From NCBI RefSeq assembly GCF_022548875.1, contig NZ_JAKZEW010000006.1:1-64000 (forward strand): a DNA stretch of 64,000 nucleotides. The letters are read 5' to 3'. This stretch comes from Glycomyces sp. L485 (GTDB lineage: Bacteria > Actinomycetota > Actinomycetes > Mycobacteriales > Micromonosporaceae). Below the pieces are notes generated by a model. It had not been told where the DNA came from, ran no database searches, and saw only the letters and a list, made by a program, of their open reading frames with translations. Shown piece by piece: positions 42,270-51,950 of the stretch. Both the position numbers and the translations under genes were made by a program. Numbering within the stretch: position 1 is the first letter of the stretch; each line of letters starts with the position of its first letter.

Positions 42270-42393
42270 GCCCGAAAGCTTGACACAGCCCCACCGGCAC
42301 GACAGACGCATCGCAGCTAACGGATACCGGACACAACACCGCCTCCAAGCGGCCTGTCCAGCAGGTTCACCCGCCGAGACGGCAAAGCGGGTA

Positions 42394-42423
42394 TTGACAT
42401 CCCTACAGCTCGCAGTCAAGATG
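42394..42423 (+). promoter_or_regulatory. Possible promoter of the 83-residue gene
   Basis: A consensus -35 TTGACA (42394-42399) stands out in the 239-bp gap, but the -10 at the right distance (AAGATG or CAAGAT) is poor. The rest of the gap (42270-42508) shows nothing else. Confidence 0.3.
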
Positions 42424-42508
42424 AAACACGGGCACGAGCCGTGGAGGTGCTGACACCAACTCAGCGGACGCGCCACATCGGTGGGAGACGAACGGTGAGG
42501 ACTCGCAT

Positions 42509-42760
42509 ATGAACGAGCCGAAAATCCTGGGACAGTTCCAACTGGAACACCGCACGATCCAAGTCAGCGGCGACGACCACGGCGGCACCGTGTGGCTCCG
42601 GCGAGTCCACCCCGACCCGCCCATGGCACTCGGCTGCGTAGTCGAACTCGACACCCCGACCCCGCGCCTGCGCCTCTACCGGGCCGAATGGCCCGACCAC
42701 CTCCGCGACCAAGCCAAAGTACACACCATCGAAGTCTGGACAGCCTCACGCCGGCCCTGA
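42509..42760 (+). CDS. Small hypothetical protein
   Basis: 83 residues, no membrane segment and no family I recognise. The sequence alternates polar and hydrophobic residues as in a small beta-rich fold (QFQLEHRTIQVSGDDHGGTV). GAGGA lies nine bases before the ATG. Its end overlaps the convergent pabB end by 15 bases. Confidence 0.55.
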   Translation: MNEPKILGQFQLEHRTIQVSGDDHGGTVWLRRVHPDPPMALGCVVELDTPTPRLRLYRAEWPDHLRDQAKVHTIEVWTASRRP

Positions 42761-43891
42761 CGCCAACGCCCGCACCACACCGGCCGCCTTCGACTCGGCC
42801 TCGGCCACCTCCGCCGACGGCACCGAACGCCACGTGATGCCCCCGCCCGCCCACACATGCACCGACTCGGCGTCCAACGCGACCGTACGGATCGTCAGAC
42901 CCAAACGCCAGCGCCCATCCGAATAGAACCCCAGAGCACCCATCGCCGGGCCCCGCCCGACCGGCTCCAGACCACCGACCAGATCAAGCATCGCCAACTT
43001 CGGCGTGCCCGTGACCGACCCGGGCGGACACATCGCCCGCAGCAACTCGGCCGCACCCACACCCGCATCGAGCCGCGCGCGCACCGTCGACTCCGCCTGC
43101 CACAGATCATCCCAACGGCGAACGGTGAACAACCCCTCCACCGCGACCGAACCGGGCACGGCGACCCGCGCCAGATCATTGCGTTCAAGATCGACGATCA
43201 TCACATGCTCGGCCCGCTCCTTCACCGACGACACCAGATCATCCCGACCGGCCCCCGTCGCAGGCGCCGTCCCCTTGATCGGCCGCGTCACGGCACTGAC
43301 CCGATCAGCCTCCAAGAAACACTCCGGCGAACCGGACGCGACCATCCAGTCCTCCCCCGCGATCACCCCGCCCCAAGCGGCCCCGCCAACCCGCCGCAGC
43401 GCGGCCGCGGCCGCCGCCGGATCACCCGACCACACCGCACGCCGATGCCCGACCACACACGCCTGATAGACCTCCCCGCGCCCGATCGCCTCCTGCACCG
43501 CGGCGACCGCCTCGGCGTGATCGGCCGCCGACCACGAACGCCGCCACGGACCCGCCGCGAACGAACCGTGCGCAGACCCCGACCGGACACGCCCGTGCAC
43601 GTAAGCGACCAACGCCACATCCGGCACCGCCGGCACCGGACTGGCCGCACCCCTCGCCCCACCGATCATCGCCGCACCCGCCGCAGCCGACACCATCACC
43701 GCCACACCGCACGGCGAACCGACCGCCCCAGTGTGCGCCGCCTCGTGCCGAGCACAGAAATCAGCGACGATCCGCGCCGGATCGCCCGCATCACCCAGCC
43801 GCCACTCCACACGATCGACCTCGACCAACCGGTCGAGACACGCGCTCGCCACCCCGGGCGGAGCCGGACGCACCTCGGAGAACAACGACAT
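42746..43891 (-). CDS. pabB: Aminodeoxychorismate synthase component I-like
   Basis: 381 residues of the chorismate-binding fold. Signatures: GEVYQACVVG, RPIKGTAPATG, KERAEHVMIVDLERNDLARV, PPGSVTGTPK and AGGGIT. They hold the Mg and chorismate ligands. PIKG, in place of the PIAG of anthranilate synthase, points to PabB and folate (p-aminobenzoate) synthesis. The N-terminal domain is short for PabB, and no pabA glutaminase or pabC gene is adjacent, so isochorismate or salicylate synthesis cannot be fully excluded. Confidence 0.8.
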   Translation of the reverse strand: MSLFSEVRPAPPGVASACLDRLVEVDRVEWRLGDAGDPARIVADFCARHEAAHTGAVGSPCGVAVMVSAAAGAAMIGGARGAASPVPAVPDVALVAYVHGRVRSGSAHGSFAAGPWRRSWSAADHAEAVAAVQEAIGRGEVYQACVVGHRRAVWSGDPAAAAAALRRVGGAAWGGVIAGEDWMVASGSPECFLEADRVSAVTRPIKGTAPATGAGRDDLVSSVKERAEHVMIVDLERNDLARVAVPGSVAVEGLFTVRRWDDLWQAESTVRARLDAGVGAAELLRAMCPPGSVTGTPKLAMLDLVGGLEPVGRGPAMGALGFYSDGRWRLGLTIRTVALDAESVHVWAGGGITWRSVPSAEVAEAESKAAGVVRALASGPA

Positions 43892-43948
43892 CGATCAAGT
43901 GTGAGCGCCACTCAACCCAAGCGCCACACGAACCACACCGCCAGTGGA

Positions 43949-45655
43949 TCAGTTCACCGGGTTCGCCCGCAGCGACTCCAACAGTCCCCCCGCATCCGGC
44001 GCCCGAACATACCCACCCTGCGTCGCACCAGCAATACGCTGCAGATACTCCTCGTTCACCTCACCGAACCCGACCGTGTACACCGACACCGGCACCGCCT
44101 GCGCCCCCGCCAAATCCGCCAAACGCTCCTCAGTCTGCTCAATCGTCGGCGCACTCACCGAATCGGTCCCATCGTTGGTCAACACCACGATCACATTGTC
44201 AGCGCCATCGACCGTGCTCGACCCCAGATGCTCGTACGCCGCCATCACCGTATCGAACAGCGGCGAACCACCCTCATACAACACATCGCCCGACAAACCC
44301 CACAACTCATCGACCAAAGCCCCGCGATACTCCGACGACAACTGCTCCGGACCGACCACACTCCGATACGGCACATCACCACCGGCCCAGACACCGAACT
44401 CCCACAACTCAGCCCGCGACGTCGACCCCAACTCATTGACCAGATCCAACGCCACCCCGATCTCCGCATCCGACGCCGAAACAGACTCCCCGCCATACTC
44501 GACCGTCTCCCCGCCGACACCCGACGACCGATCCACCACGATCAACAGATTCACCTCCCGCCGCAAACCCTGCCAATCCCGCACCACACTCCGCACCGTC
44601 TCACCAGTGATCGCACTGTCCGCCAACGAAGCCGCATCCACCGGCGAGATCCCCGCCGCCTCGAACGCCGACCGCGCCGCCGACCTCTGCAAGAACGCCC
44701 CGAACATCGCCGCGATCCGCTCATCGGCATCCGACACCCAACCCGCACCGTCGAACACCACATACGGATACACCGCATTCAAATCCGCACCGGCCGGCGT
44801 AATCGGCACCAACCGATAATCCAACTCAGCCCGCTCATTGAAATCCTCAACCTGATAATCCAGCGCAGTGAACACATCCGCGAACGCCAACGGGTCATCA
44901 GCCTTCAACGACAAGGCGAACAGCTCCTCGGCGTTCTCACCCATCACACCGGCATCGAGCGCAGCAACATACCGGCTCATCTCACCCGCATCCACACCGC
45001 CCGCACCATCACTCACCGCGTTCAGCAACGACTGCAAGCCCTCGGTCGAAGACCGAGGATTCGCCCCCGCCAACCGCACCTCACCATCCAACGCCGCATC
45101 CAACACCGCACTCCACGACGGCGGCTCACCACCGAGCCACCCCAACTCCTCCGCCGTCGGCTCAGGCACCGCCAACACCGTCTTCGACTCCCCCAGCACC
45201 ACCGGATCAGACGAGAAGTAATCCGCCGTCGCCTCCGTACCGGTCACCCACTCAGGCCAAACATCCGAATCAGGCACCCACGCGATCGGCGCCCGACCAT
45301 GCGACACCTCGTCCCACTGCCCGGTCAAACCGCGAGACGCCGCCACCGCCGACACCTCCCGGATCGACACACCCACACAAGAGCCATCGACCTCCGGATC
45401 CTGCGCCTCCCACTCCCGCGCCAAATCCTCCAAAGTCCCCACGGCGTTCCCCGCCACCGCCACCGGAATCTTGTACACGTCCCCACCGCAACCGGCCCGC
45501 AACAACGTCACGAACCCGGCCGTCAACGCCGACGCCACCAACACGCACACCAGCGTGATCAAGATCCAAGGCGCCACCGGCAGCTTCGAACCGCCCCGCT
45601 TCCGCCGCCGTCCCGTGCGGTGGGACCTCACTGCCCGCGTGTGACCGAAAACCAT
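43949..45655 (-). CDS. Membrane-anchored solute-binding-like / von Willebrand A protein
   Basis: 568 residues. A basic N-terminus (RRRKRGGSKLP) precedes one membrane segment (about 29-49). Residues 55-325 look like a periplasmic extracellular-solute-binding domain (WEAQDPEVDGSCVGVSIREV). A vWA domain follows (about 335-550) with a MIDAS-like DRSSG and LTNDGTDS. The DxSxS motif is altered to DRSSG, so metal binding is uncertain. Such hybrids are displayed outside the cell in actinobacteria; function unknown. AGGAGAG lies six bases before the ATG at 45655. Confidence 0.75.
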   Translation of the reverse strand: MVFGHTRAVRSHRTGRRRKRGGSKLPVAPWILITLVCVLVASALTAGFVTLLRAGCGGDVYKIPVAVAGNAVGTLEDLAREWEAQDPEVDGSCVGVSIREVSAVAASRGLTGQWDEVSHGRAPIAWVPDSDVWPEWVTGTEATADYFSSDPVVLGESKTVLAVPEPTAEELGWLGGEPPSWSAVLDAALDGEVRLAGANPRSSTEGLQSLLNAVSDGAGGVDAGEMSRYVAALDAGVMGENAEELFALSLKADDPLAFADVFTALDYQVEDFNERAELDYRLVPITPAGADLNAVYPYVVFDGAGWVSDADERIAAMFGAFLQRSAARSAFEAAGISPVDAASLADSAITGETVRSVVRDWQGLRREVNLLIVVDRSSGVGGETVEYGGESVSASDAEIGVALDLVNELGSTSRAELWEFGVWAGGDVPYRSVVGPEQLSSEYRGALVDELWGLSGDVLYEGGSPLFDTVMAAYEHLGSSTVDGADNVIVVLTNDGTDSVSAPTIEQTEERLADLAGAQAVPVSVYTVGFGEVNEEYLQRIAGATQGGYVRAPDAGGLLESLRANPVN

Positions 45656-45732
45656 CAGCTTCTCTCCTGGACGAACCGTCGGCAGCCAGTGTAAAGCCAG
45701 GCCCGACCACCGACACAGACGAACCCCAGGCC

Positions 45733-48555
45733 CTAACCCCCGTAAGCCTCGACCGGCGCACACGTACACGCGAGGTTCCTATCCCCCCACGCATTGTCGA
45801 CCCGACCCACCGGCGGCCAATACTTCGCCCCCACAACCCCGACCGGCCACACCGCCGCCGCCCGCGAATACGCCCGACCCCAAACCTCGCCCGTCACCGC
45901 CTCAGCAGTGTGCGGCGAGCCGCGCAACGCCGAATCCCCGACCCCGACCTCACCCGCCGCGATCGCATCGATCTCCCCCCGAATCGCGATCATCGCCTCG
46001 CAGAACCGGTCGAGCTCAGCCAAATCCTCCGACTCGGTCGGCTCCACCATCAACGTCCCCGCCACCGGAAACGACATCGTCGGAGCATGAAACCCGTAAT
46101 CGATCAACCGCTTCGCCACATCCTCGACCGTCACACCCGTCACCCTGGTCAACCCACGCAGATCCAAGACGCACTCATGCGCCACCAGATCATGCTCACC
46201 GGCATACAACACCGGGAACGACCCCCGCAAACGCGCAGCCACATAATTCGCCGCCAACACCGCCGACGCCGTCGCCGCCCTCACCCCCTCCGGACCCATC
46301 ATCCGCAAGTACATCCACGGAATCTGCAAAATCCCCGCCGACCCCCACCGAGCCTGCGACACCGGACCCACCCGACCCGGCCCAGCAGCCAACGGATCCG
46401 ACGGCAGATACGACACCAAATGCTCCGCAACCGCCACCGGCCCCACCCCAGGCCCCCCGCCACCATGCGGAATACAGAACGTCTTATGCAAATTCAAATG
46501 CGACACGTCCGCACCGAACCGACCCGGCTTCGCCCAACCCAACAACGCATTCAAGTTCGCCCCGTCGACGTACACCTGACCACCCGCATCGTGGACCTTC
46601 CCGCACACCTCCACGATCGACGACTCGAACACCCCATGCGTCGACGGATACGTGACCATCAACGCCGCCAAGACACCCGCATTCGCCGCGATCTTCGCAT
46701 CCAGATCGGCCACGTCGACGTTCCCGTCCGCATCACAGGCCACCACGACCACACGCATCCCGGCGAGCACCGCCGACGCCGCGTTCGTGCCGTGCGCGCT
46801 GGCGGGGATCAGGCACACGTCCCGGCCGCCTTCGCCGCGGTCCTCCTGCCAGGCCTTGATGGCCAGGAGTCCGGCGAGCTCGCCCTGGGAGCCCGCGTTG
46901 GGCTGGACCGACACGGCGGCGTAGCCGCACACGTCGGCCAGCCAGCCTTCGAGCTGGTCGATCAGGCGCCGCCACCCGGCCGTCTGGTCGTCGGGGGCGA
47001 GGGGGTGGACGTCGGCGAACTCGGGCCAGGAGATGGGCTCCATCTCCGCGGCGGCGTTGAGCTTCATGGTGCACGAGCCGAGCGGGATCATGCCGCGGTC
47101 GAGGCCGTAGTCGGCGTCGGCGAGGCGCTTGAGGTAGCGCATCATCGCGGTCTCGGAGTGGTGGGCGGAGAACACCGGGTGTGTCAGGTAGGGGCTCTCG
47201 CGTCGCAGCTCGGCGGGGATCGCGGCGGGCCGGGCGCCGAGGAGTTGAGCGCCGAAGGCGTCGCACACGATCCGCAGGTCGGCCTCGCCGGTGGTCTCGT
47301 CGCAGGCGACGGCTACGTAGTCGGCGTCGACGCGGCGCAGGTTCACGCCGTACGCGGCGGCCGAGGCGACGACCGTGTCGGCGCGTCCGGGGGTCGCGGC
47401 AACGACGGTGTCGAAGCACGATTCGTGGACGATGTCGATGCCCGCGCCGCGCAGCGAGGCCGCGAGGCGCGCGGCGCACGCGGCGGTGCCCTCGGCGATG
47501 CGCCGCAGGCCCTCGGGGCCGTGCCAGACGGCGTAGGAGGCGGCGACGACGGCGGGGAGCACCTGGGCGGTGCAGATATTGCTGGTGGCCTTCTCACGGC
47601 GGATGTGCTGCTCGCGCGTCTGGAGCGCCAGTCGCAGCGCCGGGGCGCCGTTCGCGTCTCGCGACACGCCGACGAGCCGGCCCGGCAGTTGGCGTTTGAG
47701 GTCGTCGCGCACGGACATGTAGCCCGCGTGGGGGCCGCCGAATCCCATCGGCATGCCGAACCGCTGGGTCGAGCCGACGGCGATGTCGGCGCCGAGTTCG
47801 CCCGGCGCCTTCAGCAACGCCAACGCGAGGAGGTCGGCGGCGACGGTGACGGCCGCGCCGCGCTCGTGCGCGGCCCGAACGGTGTCGCTCCAGTCCAGGA
47901 CGGCGCCGTCGGCGGCCGGGTACTGGAGCAGCAGCCCGAACATGCGCTCGGGCAGGTCGCCCGGGTCGGCGCAGTCGGCGACGACCAGTTCGATCCCGAC
48001 CGGCTCGGCGCGGGTGGCGAGGACCGCGAGGGTCTGGGGAAGGACGCGGGTGTCGACGACGAACACGTCGGAGGCGCCCCGCCCGGCGGCGCGGCGGGAC
48101 AAGAGCATGGCCTCGGCGGCGGCGCTGGACTCATCGAGCAGGCTCGCTCCGGCGACGGGCAGCCCGGTGAGGTCCGCGACCATCGTCTGGAAGTTGAGCA
48201 GCGCCTCGAGCCGGCCTTGGCTGATCTCGGCCTGGTAGGGCGTGTAGGCGGTGTACCAGGAAGGGTTCTCCAGGACGTTCCGGCGGATGACCGCCGGGGT
48301 GCGGGTGCCGTAGTAGCCCAGGCCGATCATCGAGCGCATCGGCCTGTTGGTCTCGGCGATCGCGCGAAGTTCGGCCTGCGCCTCGGTCTCGGTCACGGCG
48401 CTCGGGAGCGCGAGCGCTTCGCCGGTGCGGATGAGGTCGGGCATGCAGGCGTCCATGAGCGCTTCGAGGCTCGGCAGGCCGACGACCTTGAGCATCGCGT
48501 CGCGGTCGGCGGCGCTGGTGCCGATGTGGCGATCGGAGAAGGAACGGTCGATCAC
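45733..48555 (-). CDS. gcvP: Glycine dehydrogenase (decarboxylating), P-protein
   Basis: A 940-residue single-chain P-protein, both halves present. The PLP lysine lies in [18 protein letters not shown] (about residue 690). It decarboxylates glycine and loads the aminomethyl group on the lipoyl arm of GcvH. The GTG at 48555 has GGAGG five bases upstream. The gene lies under a glycine riboswitch. gcvT is not in the window. Codon and base use differ between the 3' third (GC-pressed, C-rich third positions) and the rest, without any break in the frame. Confidence 0.95.
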   Translation of the reverse strand: MIDRSFSDRHIGTSAADRDAMLKVVGLPSLEALMDACMPDLIRTGEALALPSAVTETEAQAELRAIAETNRPMRSMIGLGYYGTRTPAVIRRNVLENPSWYTAYTPYQAEISQGRLEALLNFQTMVADLTGLPVAGASLLDESSAAAEAMLLSRRAAGRGASDVFVVDTRVLPQTLAVLATRAEPVGIELVVADCADPGDLPERMFGLLLQYPAADGAVLDWSDTVRAAHERGAAVTVAADLLALALLKAPGELGADIAVGSTQRFGMPMGFGGPHAGYMSVRDDLKRQLPGRLVGVSRDANGAPALRLALQTREQHIRREKATSNICTAQVLPAVVAASYAVWHGPEGLRRIAEGTAACAARLAASLRGAGIDIVHESCFDTVVAATPGRADTVVASAAAYGVNLRRVDADYVAVACDETTGEADLRIVCDAFGAQLLGARPAAIPAELRRESPYLTHPVFSAHHSETAMMRYLKRLADADYGLDRGMIPLGSCTMKLNAAAEMEPISWPEFADVHPLAPDDQTAGWRRLIDQLEGWLADVCGYAAVSVQPNAGSQGELAGLLAIKAWQEDRGEGGRDVCLIPASAHGTNAASAVLAGMRVVVVACDADGNVDVADLDAKIAANAGVLAALMVTYPSTHGVFESSIVEVCGKVHDAGGQVYVDGANLNALLGWAKPGRFGADVSHLNLHKTFCIPHGGGGPGVGPVAVAEHLVSYLPSDPLAAGPGRVGPVSQARWGSAGILQIPWMYLRMMGPEGVRAATASAVLAANYVAARLRGSFPVLYAGEHDLVAHECVLDLRGLTRVTGVTVEDVAKRLIDYGFHAPTMSFPVAGTLMVEPTESEDLAELDRFCEAMIAIRGEIDAIAAGEVGVGDSALRGSPHTAEAVTGEVWGRAYSRAAAVWPVGVVGAKYWPPVGRVDNAWGDRNLACTCAPVEAYGG

Positions 48556-48735
48556 GGGGTCCTCCGGTGACAGTCGACGGCGGTTGCAGTCCCCTCGTCT
48601 GTCACCGGCGCCAGGCCGGTTCCAGAGCGGCCAATCCCGGACAGTCCTGGTACCTGAGAGTTTCTAGCGAGGGACTTGCCCCTTCGGTGCCGTGCGGCCG
48701 CTGTGGCCCACGATCTCTCCCGCCCGGATTTCCAG
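48556..48735 (-). ncRNA. Glycine riboswitch upstream of gcvP
   Basis: Read on the minus strand, the aptamer has the gcvT-type signature: GGCGGGAGAGATC (48724-48712), CACCGAAGGGGCAAG (48689-48675) and CTCTCAGGTACCAGGACTG (48660-48642). Only one full aptamer is visible; no second set of conserved loops follows. Downstream, a perfect 10-bp stem (48599-48608 with 48564-48573) ends inside the GGAGG ribosome site of gcvP, so glycine binding probably frees or blocks translation. Glycine should turn gcvP on. Confidence 0.85.
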
Positions 48736-48753
48736 CTCTGCGCACATCGTATG

Positions 48754-49314
48754 TCAGGAGGCGGTGCGTCGTCGATTCGGCACCACGGGGTGCGCGTGGA
48801 TCTGCTCGGGCGGGTTCACCCGCTCGGCGACCTTGGGAAGTTCGGCGGGCTCGGCGCCGGGAAGGGTGGCGAGGCGGCCCATGACCTCGGTGACGGTGGA
48901 CCGCACGGCGATGCCGAACACGCCCTGGCCGCCGCGCAGGAGATCGATGACCTCGCCGGCCGAGCGGCACTCGTAGACCGTGGAGCCGTCGGACATGAGT
49001 GTGATCTCAGCGAGGTCCTTGACTCCGCGGCTGCGCAGGGCCTCGACGGCCTTGCGGATGTTCTGGAGGGAGACCCCCGCGTCGAGGAGCCGCTTGATGA
49101 CCTTGAGGACGATGATGTCCCTGAATGAGTAGAGCCGGTTCGACCCCGACCCGTTGGCACGCCTCACGCTGGGCTCGACGAGCCCGGTGCGGGCCCAGTA
49201 GTCGAGCTGCCGGTAGGTGATGCCGACGACACGGCAGGCGGCGGTGCCGCGCCAGCCGCGGATCTGCGAGGGCGGGACGAGTCCGCGCCCGTTCGATTCA
49301 CTGTGGTCGACCAT
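48754..49314 (-). CDS. MerR-family regulator (Rv1830-like)
   Basis: 186 residues. The winged HTH reads GTAACRVVGITYRQLDYWAR, then GSGSNRLYSFRDIIVLKVIK, and is followed by a coiled coil and a C-terminal domain (SDGSTVYECRSAGEVIDLLR). It closely resembles M. tuberculosis Rv1830, in the same neighbourhood (next to a DUF151 protein and gcvP). The start is set at the ATG at 49314, where homology begins; the frame is open further upstream. Its target is not known here. Confidence 0.85.
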   Translation of the reverse strand: MVDHSESNGRGLVPPSQIRGWRGTAACRVVGITYRQLDYWARTGLVEPSVRRANGSGSNRLYSFRDIIVLKVIKRLLDAGVSLQNIRKAVEALRSRGVKDLAEITLMSDGSTVYECRSAGEVIDLLRGGQGVFGIAVRSTVTEVMGRLATLPGAEPAELPKVAERVNPPEQIHAHPVVPNRRRTAS

Positions 49315-49435
49315 CGCATCCTCCGCACCATGAGGCTCCTCGAAGGTGAGAGTAGCGCTGGAATCGAGCACAATGGGCTGAACCGGAATATTGCTCGGCA
49401 GGTCAGCGCGGGTGGGACGCCTGAACGCCTCCGCG

Positions 49436-49924
49436 TCAGCCGAAGTCCTCGGGGCTGACCTCTTCGAGGAACTCGCGGAACTTCTCCACTTCATCCTCCT
49501 GGGTGTCCGGGAGGACCACGCCCGCCTCTTCGAGGACCTCGTCGGCGCACCAGATCGGGGCGTCGGCCCGCAGAGCGAGCGCGATCGCGTCGGACGAGCG
49601 GGAGGAGACCCGCGTCTTGCCGTCCAGGACCAGCTCGGCGTAGTAGACCGTGTCGCGCAGCTCGGTGATCTCCACAGCCGAGAGCGTGACGTCCAACGAA
49701 TCGAGCAGGTCGCGCATGAGGTCGTGGGTGAGCGGCCTGGACAGCTGGACGTCCTGCTGCTGGTAGGCGATGGCGGCGGCCTCGACGGTGCCGATCCAGA
49801 TCGGCAGATAGCGGTTGCCGTCGGCCTCCTTCAGCAGGACCACCGGTTGGTTGCTCGGGAGTTCCACGCGGACCCCGACTACGGTCATCATCCGCACCGG
49901 TTCGCCTCCAACGGGTGCCGTCAT
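49436..49924 (-). CDS. DUF151 bifunctional nuclease-family protein (Rv1829-like)
   Basis: 162 residues spanning the whole DUF151 domain: VVLLKEADGNRYLPIWIGTV, TGLR-type strand replaced by RPLTHDLMRDLLDSL, and SSRSSDAIALALRADAPIW. The family has reported DNase/RNase activity in plants and is a conserved core protein in actinobacteria. A C-terminal acidic tail (EDEVEKFREFLEEVSPEDFG) is typical. It lies between the MerR gene and garA on one strand. Confidence 0.88.
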   Translation of the reverse strand: MTAPVGGEPVRMMTVVGVRVELPSNQPVVLLKEADGNRYLPIWIGTVEAAAIAYQQQDVQLSRPLTHDLMRDLLDSLDVTLSAVEITELRDTVYYAELVLDGKTRVSSRSSDAIALALRADAPIWCADEVLEEAGVVLPDTQEDEVEKFREFLEEVSPEDFG

Positions 49925-50032
49925 CGCTGATGCCGGACCCGCCGCGGGTGCGACCCGGGCGGGCCCCTTGTCTGTCAGCCTACCCGCACAAACGCCGGGT
50001 TGATCTGACCGGACGCCCTGCGGGCTACCCGG

Positions 50033-50470
50033 TCAGGCCGCGGCCGGCTTCGGACCACTGATGAAGACCAGGCGGAACTTCCCGATCTGGACCTCGTCGC
50101 CGTTGCCGAGCGTCGCGGTCTCCACGCGCTCGCGGTTGACATAGGTGCCGTTGAGGCTGCCGACGTCGCGAACCGTGAAACCGGACGTGTCGCGGTGGAA
50201 CTCGGCGTGGCGCCGCGAGACCGTCACGTCGTCGAGGAAGATGTCTGAGTCGGGATGGCGGCCGGACGTCGTCACCTCCGTGTTCAGCAGGAAGCGTGCG
50301 CCGGCGTTCGGTCCACGGCGGACTACCAGCAGCGCGGTTCCCGCCGGCAGTGAGTCTGCCAGCCGAGCAGAGTTCAGCTCCGCGTCGACCTCGCCGCTCT
50401 CCTGCAGAGCGGAGAGGTTCATCGTGGCCGTCACATCGGGCGGAGGGAACTCATCATTCGAACGCGTCAT
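50033..50470 (-). CDS. garA: FHA-domain regulator (GarA/OdhI-like)
   Basis: 145 residues. A single FHA domain fills about 50-140, with SGRHPDSDIFLDDVTVSRRH and GSLNGTYVN as the phosphothreonine-binding loops. GarA/OdhI controls 2-oxoglutarate use: phosphorylation of an N-terminal ETTSVF motif by Ser/Thr kinases switches it off. Here the N-terminal motif reads PDVTATMNLSAL, so candidate sites are T14 and T16, but the classical ETTS is absent. Gene order (gcvH next to it) supports the assignment. Confidence 0.85.
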   Translation of the reverse strand: MTRSNDEFPPPDVTATMNLSALQESGEVDAELNSARLADSLPAGTALLVVRRGPNAGARFLLNTEVTTSGRHPDSDIFLDDVTVSRRHAEFHRDTSGFTVRDVGSLNGTYVNRERVETATLGNGDEVQIGKFRLVFISGPKPAAA

Positions 50471-50504
50471 GGATTGCCACCTTCTACAAGTCTGGACCCT
50501 CTGG

Positions 50505-50882
50505 TCACTCAGTAAGCTTCGCATACGCACCGGCGTCGAGCAAAGCAGTGAGCGCGCCGGAATCTTCGACTTCGATGTCGAACATCCAGCCCGCCTGATA
50601 GGGGTCGCTGTTCACCAATTCCGGGGATTCCGACAATTCGTCATTACGCGCCTGAATCTTACCGGTCAACGGAGCGTACACGTCGGAGACGCTCTTGGTC
50701 GACTCGACTTCGCCGACCACGTCCCCCGCCCGCACCTGGGTACCTGCCTCCGGGAGCTGGACGAACACGACGTCGCCCAGTGCGTTCTGCGCGAAGTCGG
50801 TGATGCCGACACGCGCGACGTCGCCGTCGCGCCGCTCGACCCACTCGTGCTCCGCGGTGTAACGCAGCTGATCCGGAATCAC
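50505..50882 (-). CDS. gcvH: Glycine cleavage system H protein
   Basis: 125 residues. The lipoyl-lysine is K63 in VGEVESTKSVSDVYAP. It carries the aminomethyl group between P, T and L proteins. The GTG at 50882 has GGGGAG eight bases upstream; the longer open frame above it is not coding. It lies 34 bp before garA on the same strand, as in M. tuberculosis. Confidence 0.94.
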   Translation of the reverse strand: MIPDQLRYTAEHEWVERRDGDVARVGITDFAQNALGDVVFVQLPEAGTQVRAGDVVGEVESTKSVSDVYAPLTGKIQARNDELSESPELVNSDPYQAGWMFDIEVEDSGALTALLDAGAYAKLTE

Positions 50883-51040
50883 CTGGTGCTCCCCTCTGAG
50901 AACCCCGCCGAGAGGCGGGTCGGACGCACATGACCGTATCGCCCAGCCGCGCAGCGCCGACGGCGGGGCCGCGCCTGCGTGATCATGGCGATCGAATCGG
51001 TCAGTCGTGCATCCTCCCGCCCCTTCCGCCGCGTAGGACC

Positions 51041-51643
51041 TCAAGCGGCGACGTGCGCGCGGGCGTGCTTCGAACGGATGAGACCGGCCGCCTGCCTGAG
51101 GTAGACGAACGCGGCCAGCCAGTACAGGCCCAGGCCCCACCAGGCGAGCGCCCAACCCACCGGGGCCGCCCAGGCCTCGGCGCTGTCGACCAGGCCCGCG
51201 ATGACGAGCACCGGGAAGGACATGAACACCACCGACGTGGCGCACTTCCCGAGGAAATGCACTTCGGGAGGGGCGAAGCCGTGCCAGCGCAGCACGATGA
51301 CCATGGTCACCAGCGTCGCCTCGCGCAGCAGCACGGCAATCGTGAACAGCCACGGCAGCAGGCCTATGTAAGTCAGCGCGAGCAGCGCTGTGAGGATGTA
51401 GAGGCGGTCGACGAAGGGGTCGAGGAGCCGGCCGAGCTTGGAGACCTGGTTGAGGCGCCGCGCCAGCTGCCCGTCGACCCAGTCGGTGCCGCCGCCGACG
51501 GCCAGGACGACCGCGGCCTGCCAGTAGTACTCAGTGGCCAGCAGCAGGTAGCAGAACAGCGGGATCCCCGCCAGGCGCACGGCCGTGACCAGGTTCGGCC
51601 ACGTCCAAACCCCCCAGCCGGTCGGCGCTGTCGAATTGCTCAA
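51041..51643 (-). CDS. pgsA: CDP-alcohol phosphatidyltransferase (PgsA-like)
   Basis: 200 residues with about five membrane segments. The CDP-alcohol signature D-G-x2-A-R-x8-G-x3-D-x3-D is complete (from DGQLARRL to DPFVD, about 56-78). It moves a phosphatidyl group from CDP-diacylglycerol to an alcohol such as glycerol-3-phosphate. The position near gcvH matches M. tuberculosis pgsA2 (Rv1822), whose true acceptor is debated. The start ATG 51643 is followed by a well-ordered first helix. Confidence 0.85.
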   Translation of the reverse strand: MSNSTAPTGWGVWTWPNLVTAVRLAGIPLFCYLLLATEYYWQAAVVLAVGGGTDWVDGQLARRLNQVSKLGRLLDPFVDRLYILTALLALTYIGLLPWLFTIAVLLREATLVTMVIVLRWHGFAPPEVHFLGKCATSVVFMSFPVLVIAGLVDSAEAWAAPVGWALAWWGLGLYWLAAFVYLRQAAGLIRSKHARAHVAA

Positions 51644-51910
51644 GGCTGTCCTCTCGACGGCCCCGAGGGGCCGTGGGTCTCCTTCCGACCGGCGGCCTGC
51701 CGGTCGGTGTTGTCACAAGTGCTCGGTGGGTGTAGGCCGATTCTAGCGTCAGCGGTCCGACACTGTATTCCGGAAAATCGAGGCCGTTGATGTGTCGCTG
51801 CCGGGCGAAGCCCGACCTTTGGAGGGTCTTGAAGTGGGCGGACCCGTTTTGGAGGAGAGGCGGTTAAGCCTCGGAGTCGATATATATCTAGAAGAAAACG
51901 TGATAGGAAA
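51644..51910. other. Non-coding gap upstream of pgsA
   Basis: No gene is supported. It must hold the pgsA promoter. A short AT-rich stretch (51878-51893, ATATATATCTAGAAG) lies next to the terminator of the following gene. Confidence 0.5.
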
Positions 51911-51939
51911 CAACCCGGACCGAGGTTCGGCCCGGGTTG
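51911..51939 (-). terminator. Hairpin terminator of the four-helix membrane gene
   Basis: Outer stem CAACCCGG / CCGGGTTG with an inner stem CCGA-GGT-TCGG. On the minus strand it is followed by TTTCC and, after a gap, TTTTC, so it can end transcription of the gene that stops at 51951. Confidence 0.65.
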
Positions 51940-51950
51940 CGTCGTTCGTC

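Noticed and set aside
42857-45694. Plus-strand open frame of 945 codons, very His/Arg/Pro-rich
   Set aside because: Antisense to pabB and the vWA gene; composition is an effect of codon bias on the other strand.
45910-48570. Plus-strand open frame of 886 codons across gcvP
   Set aside because: Antisense to an unmistakable P-protein.
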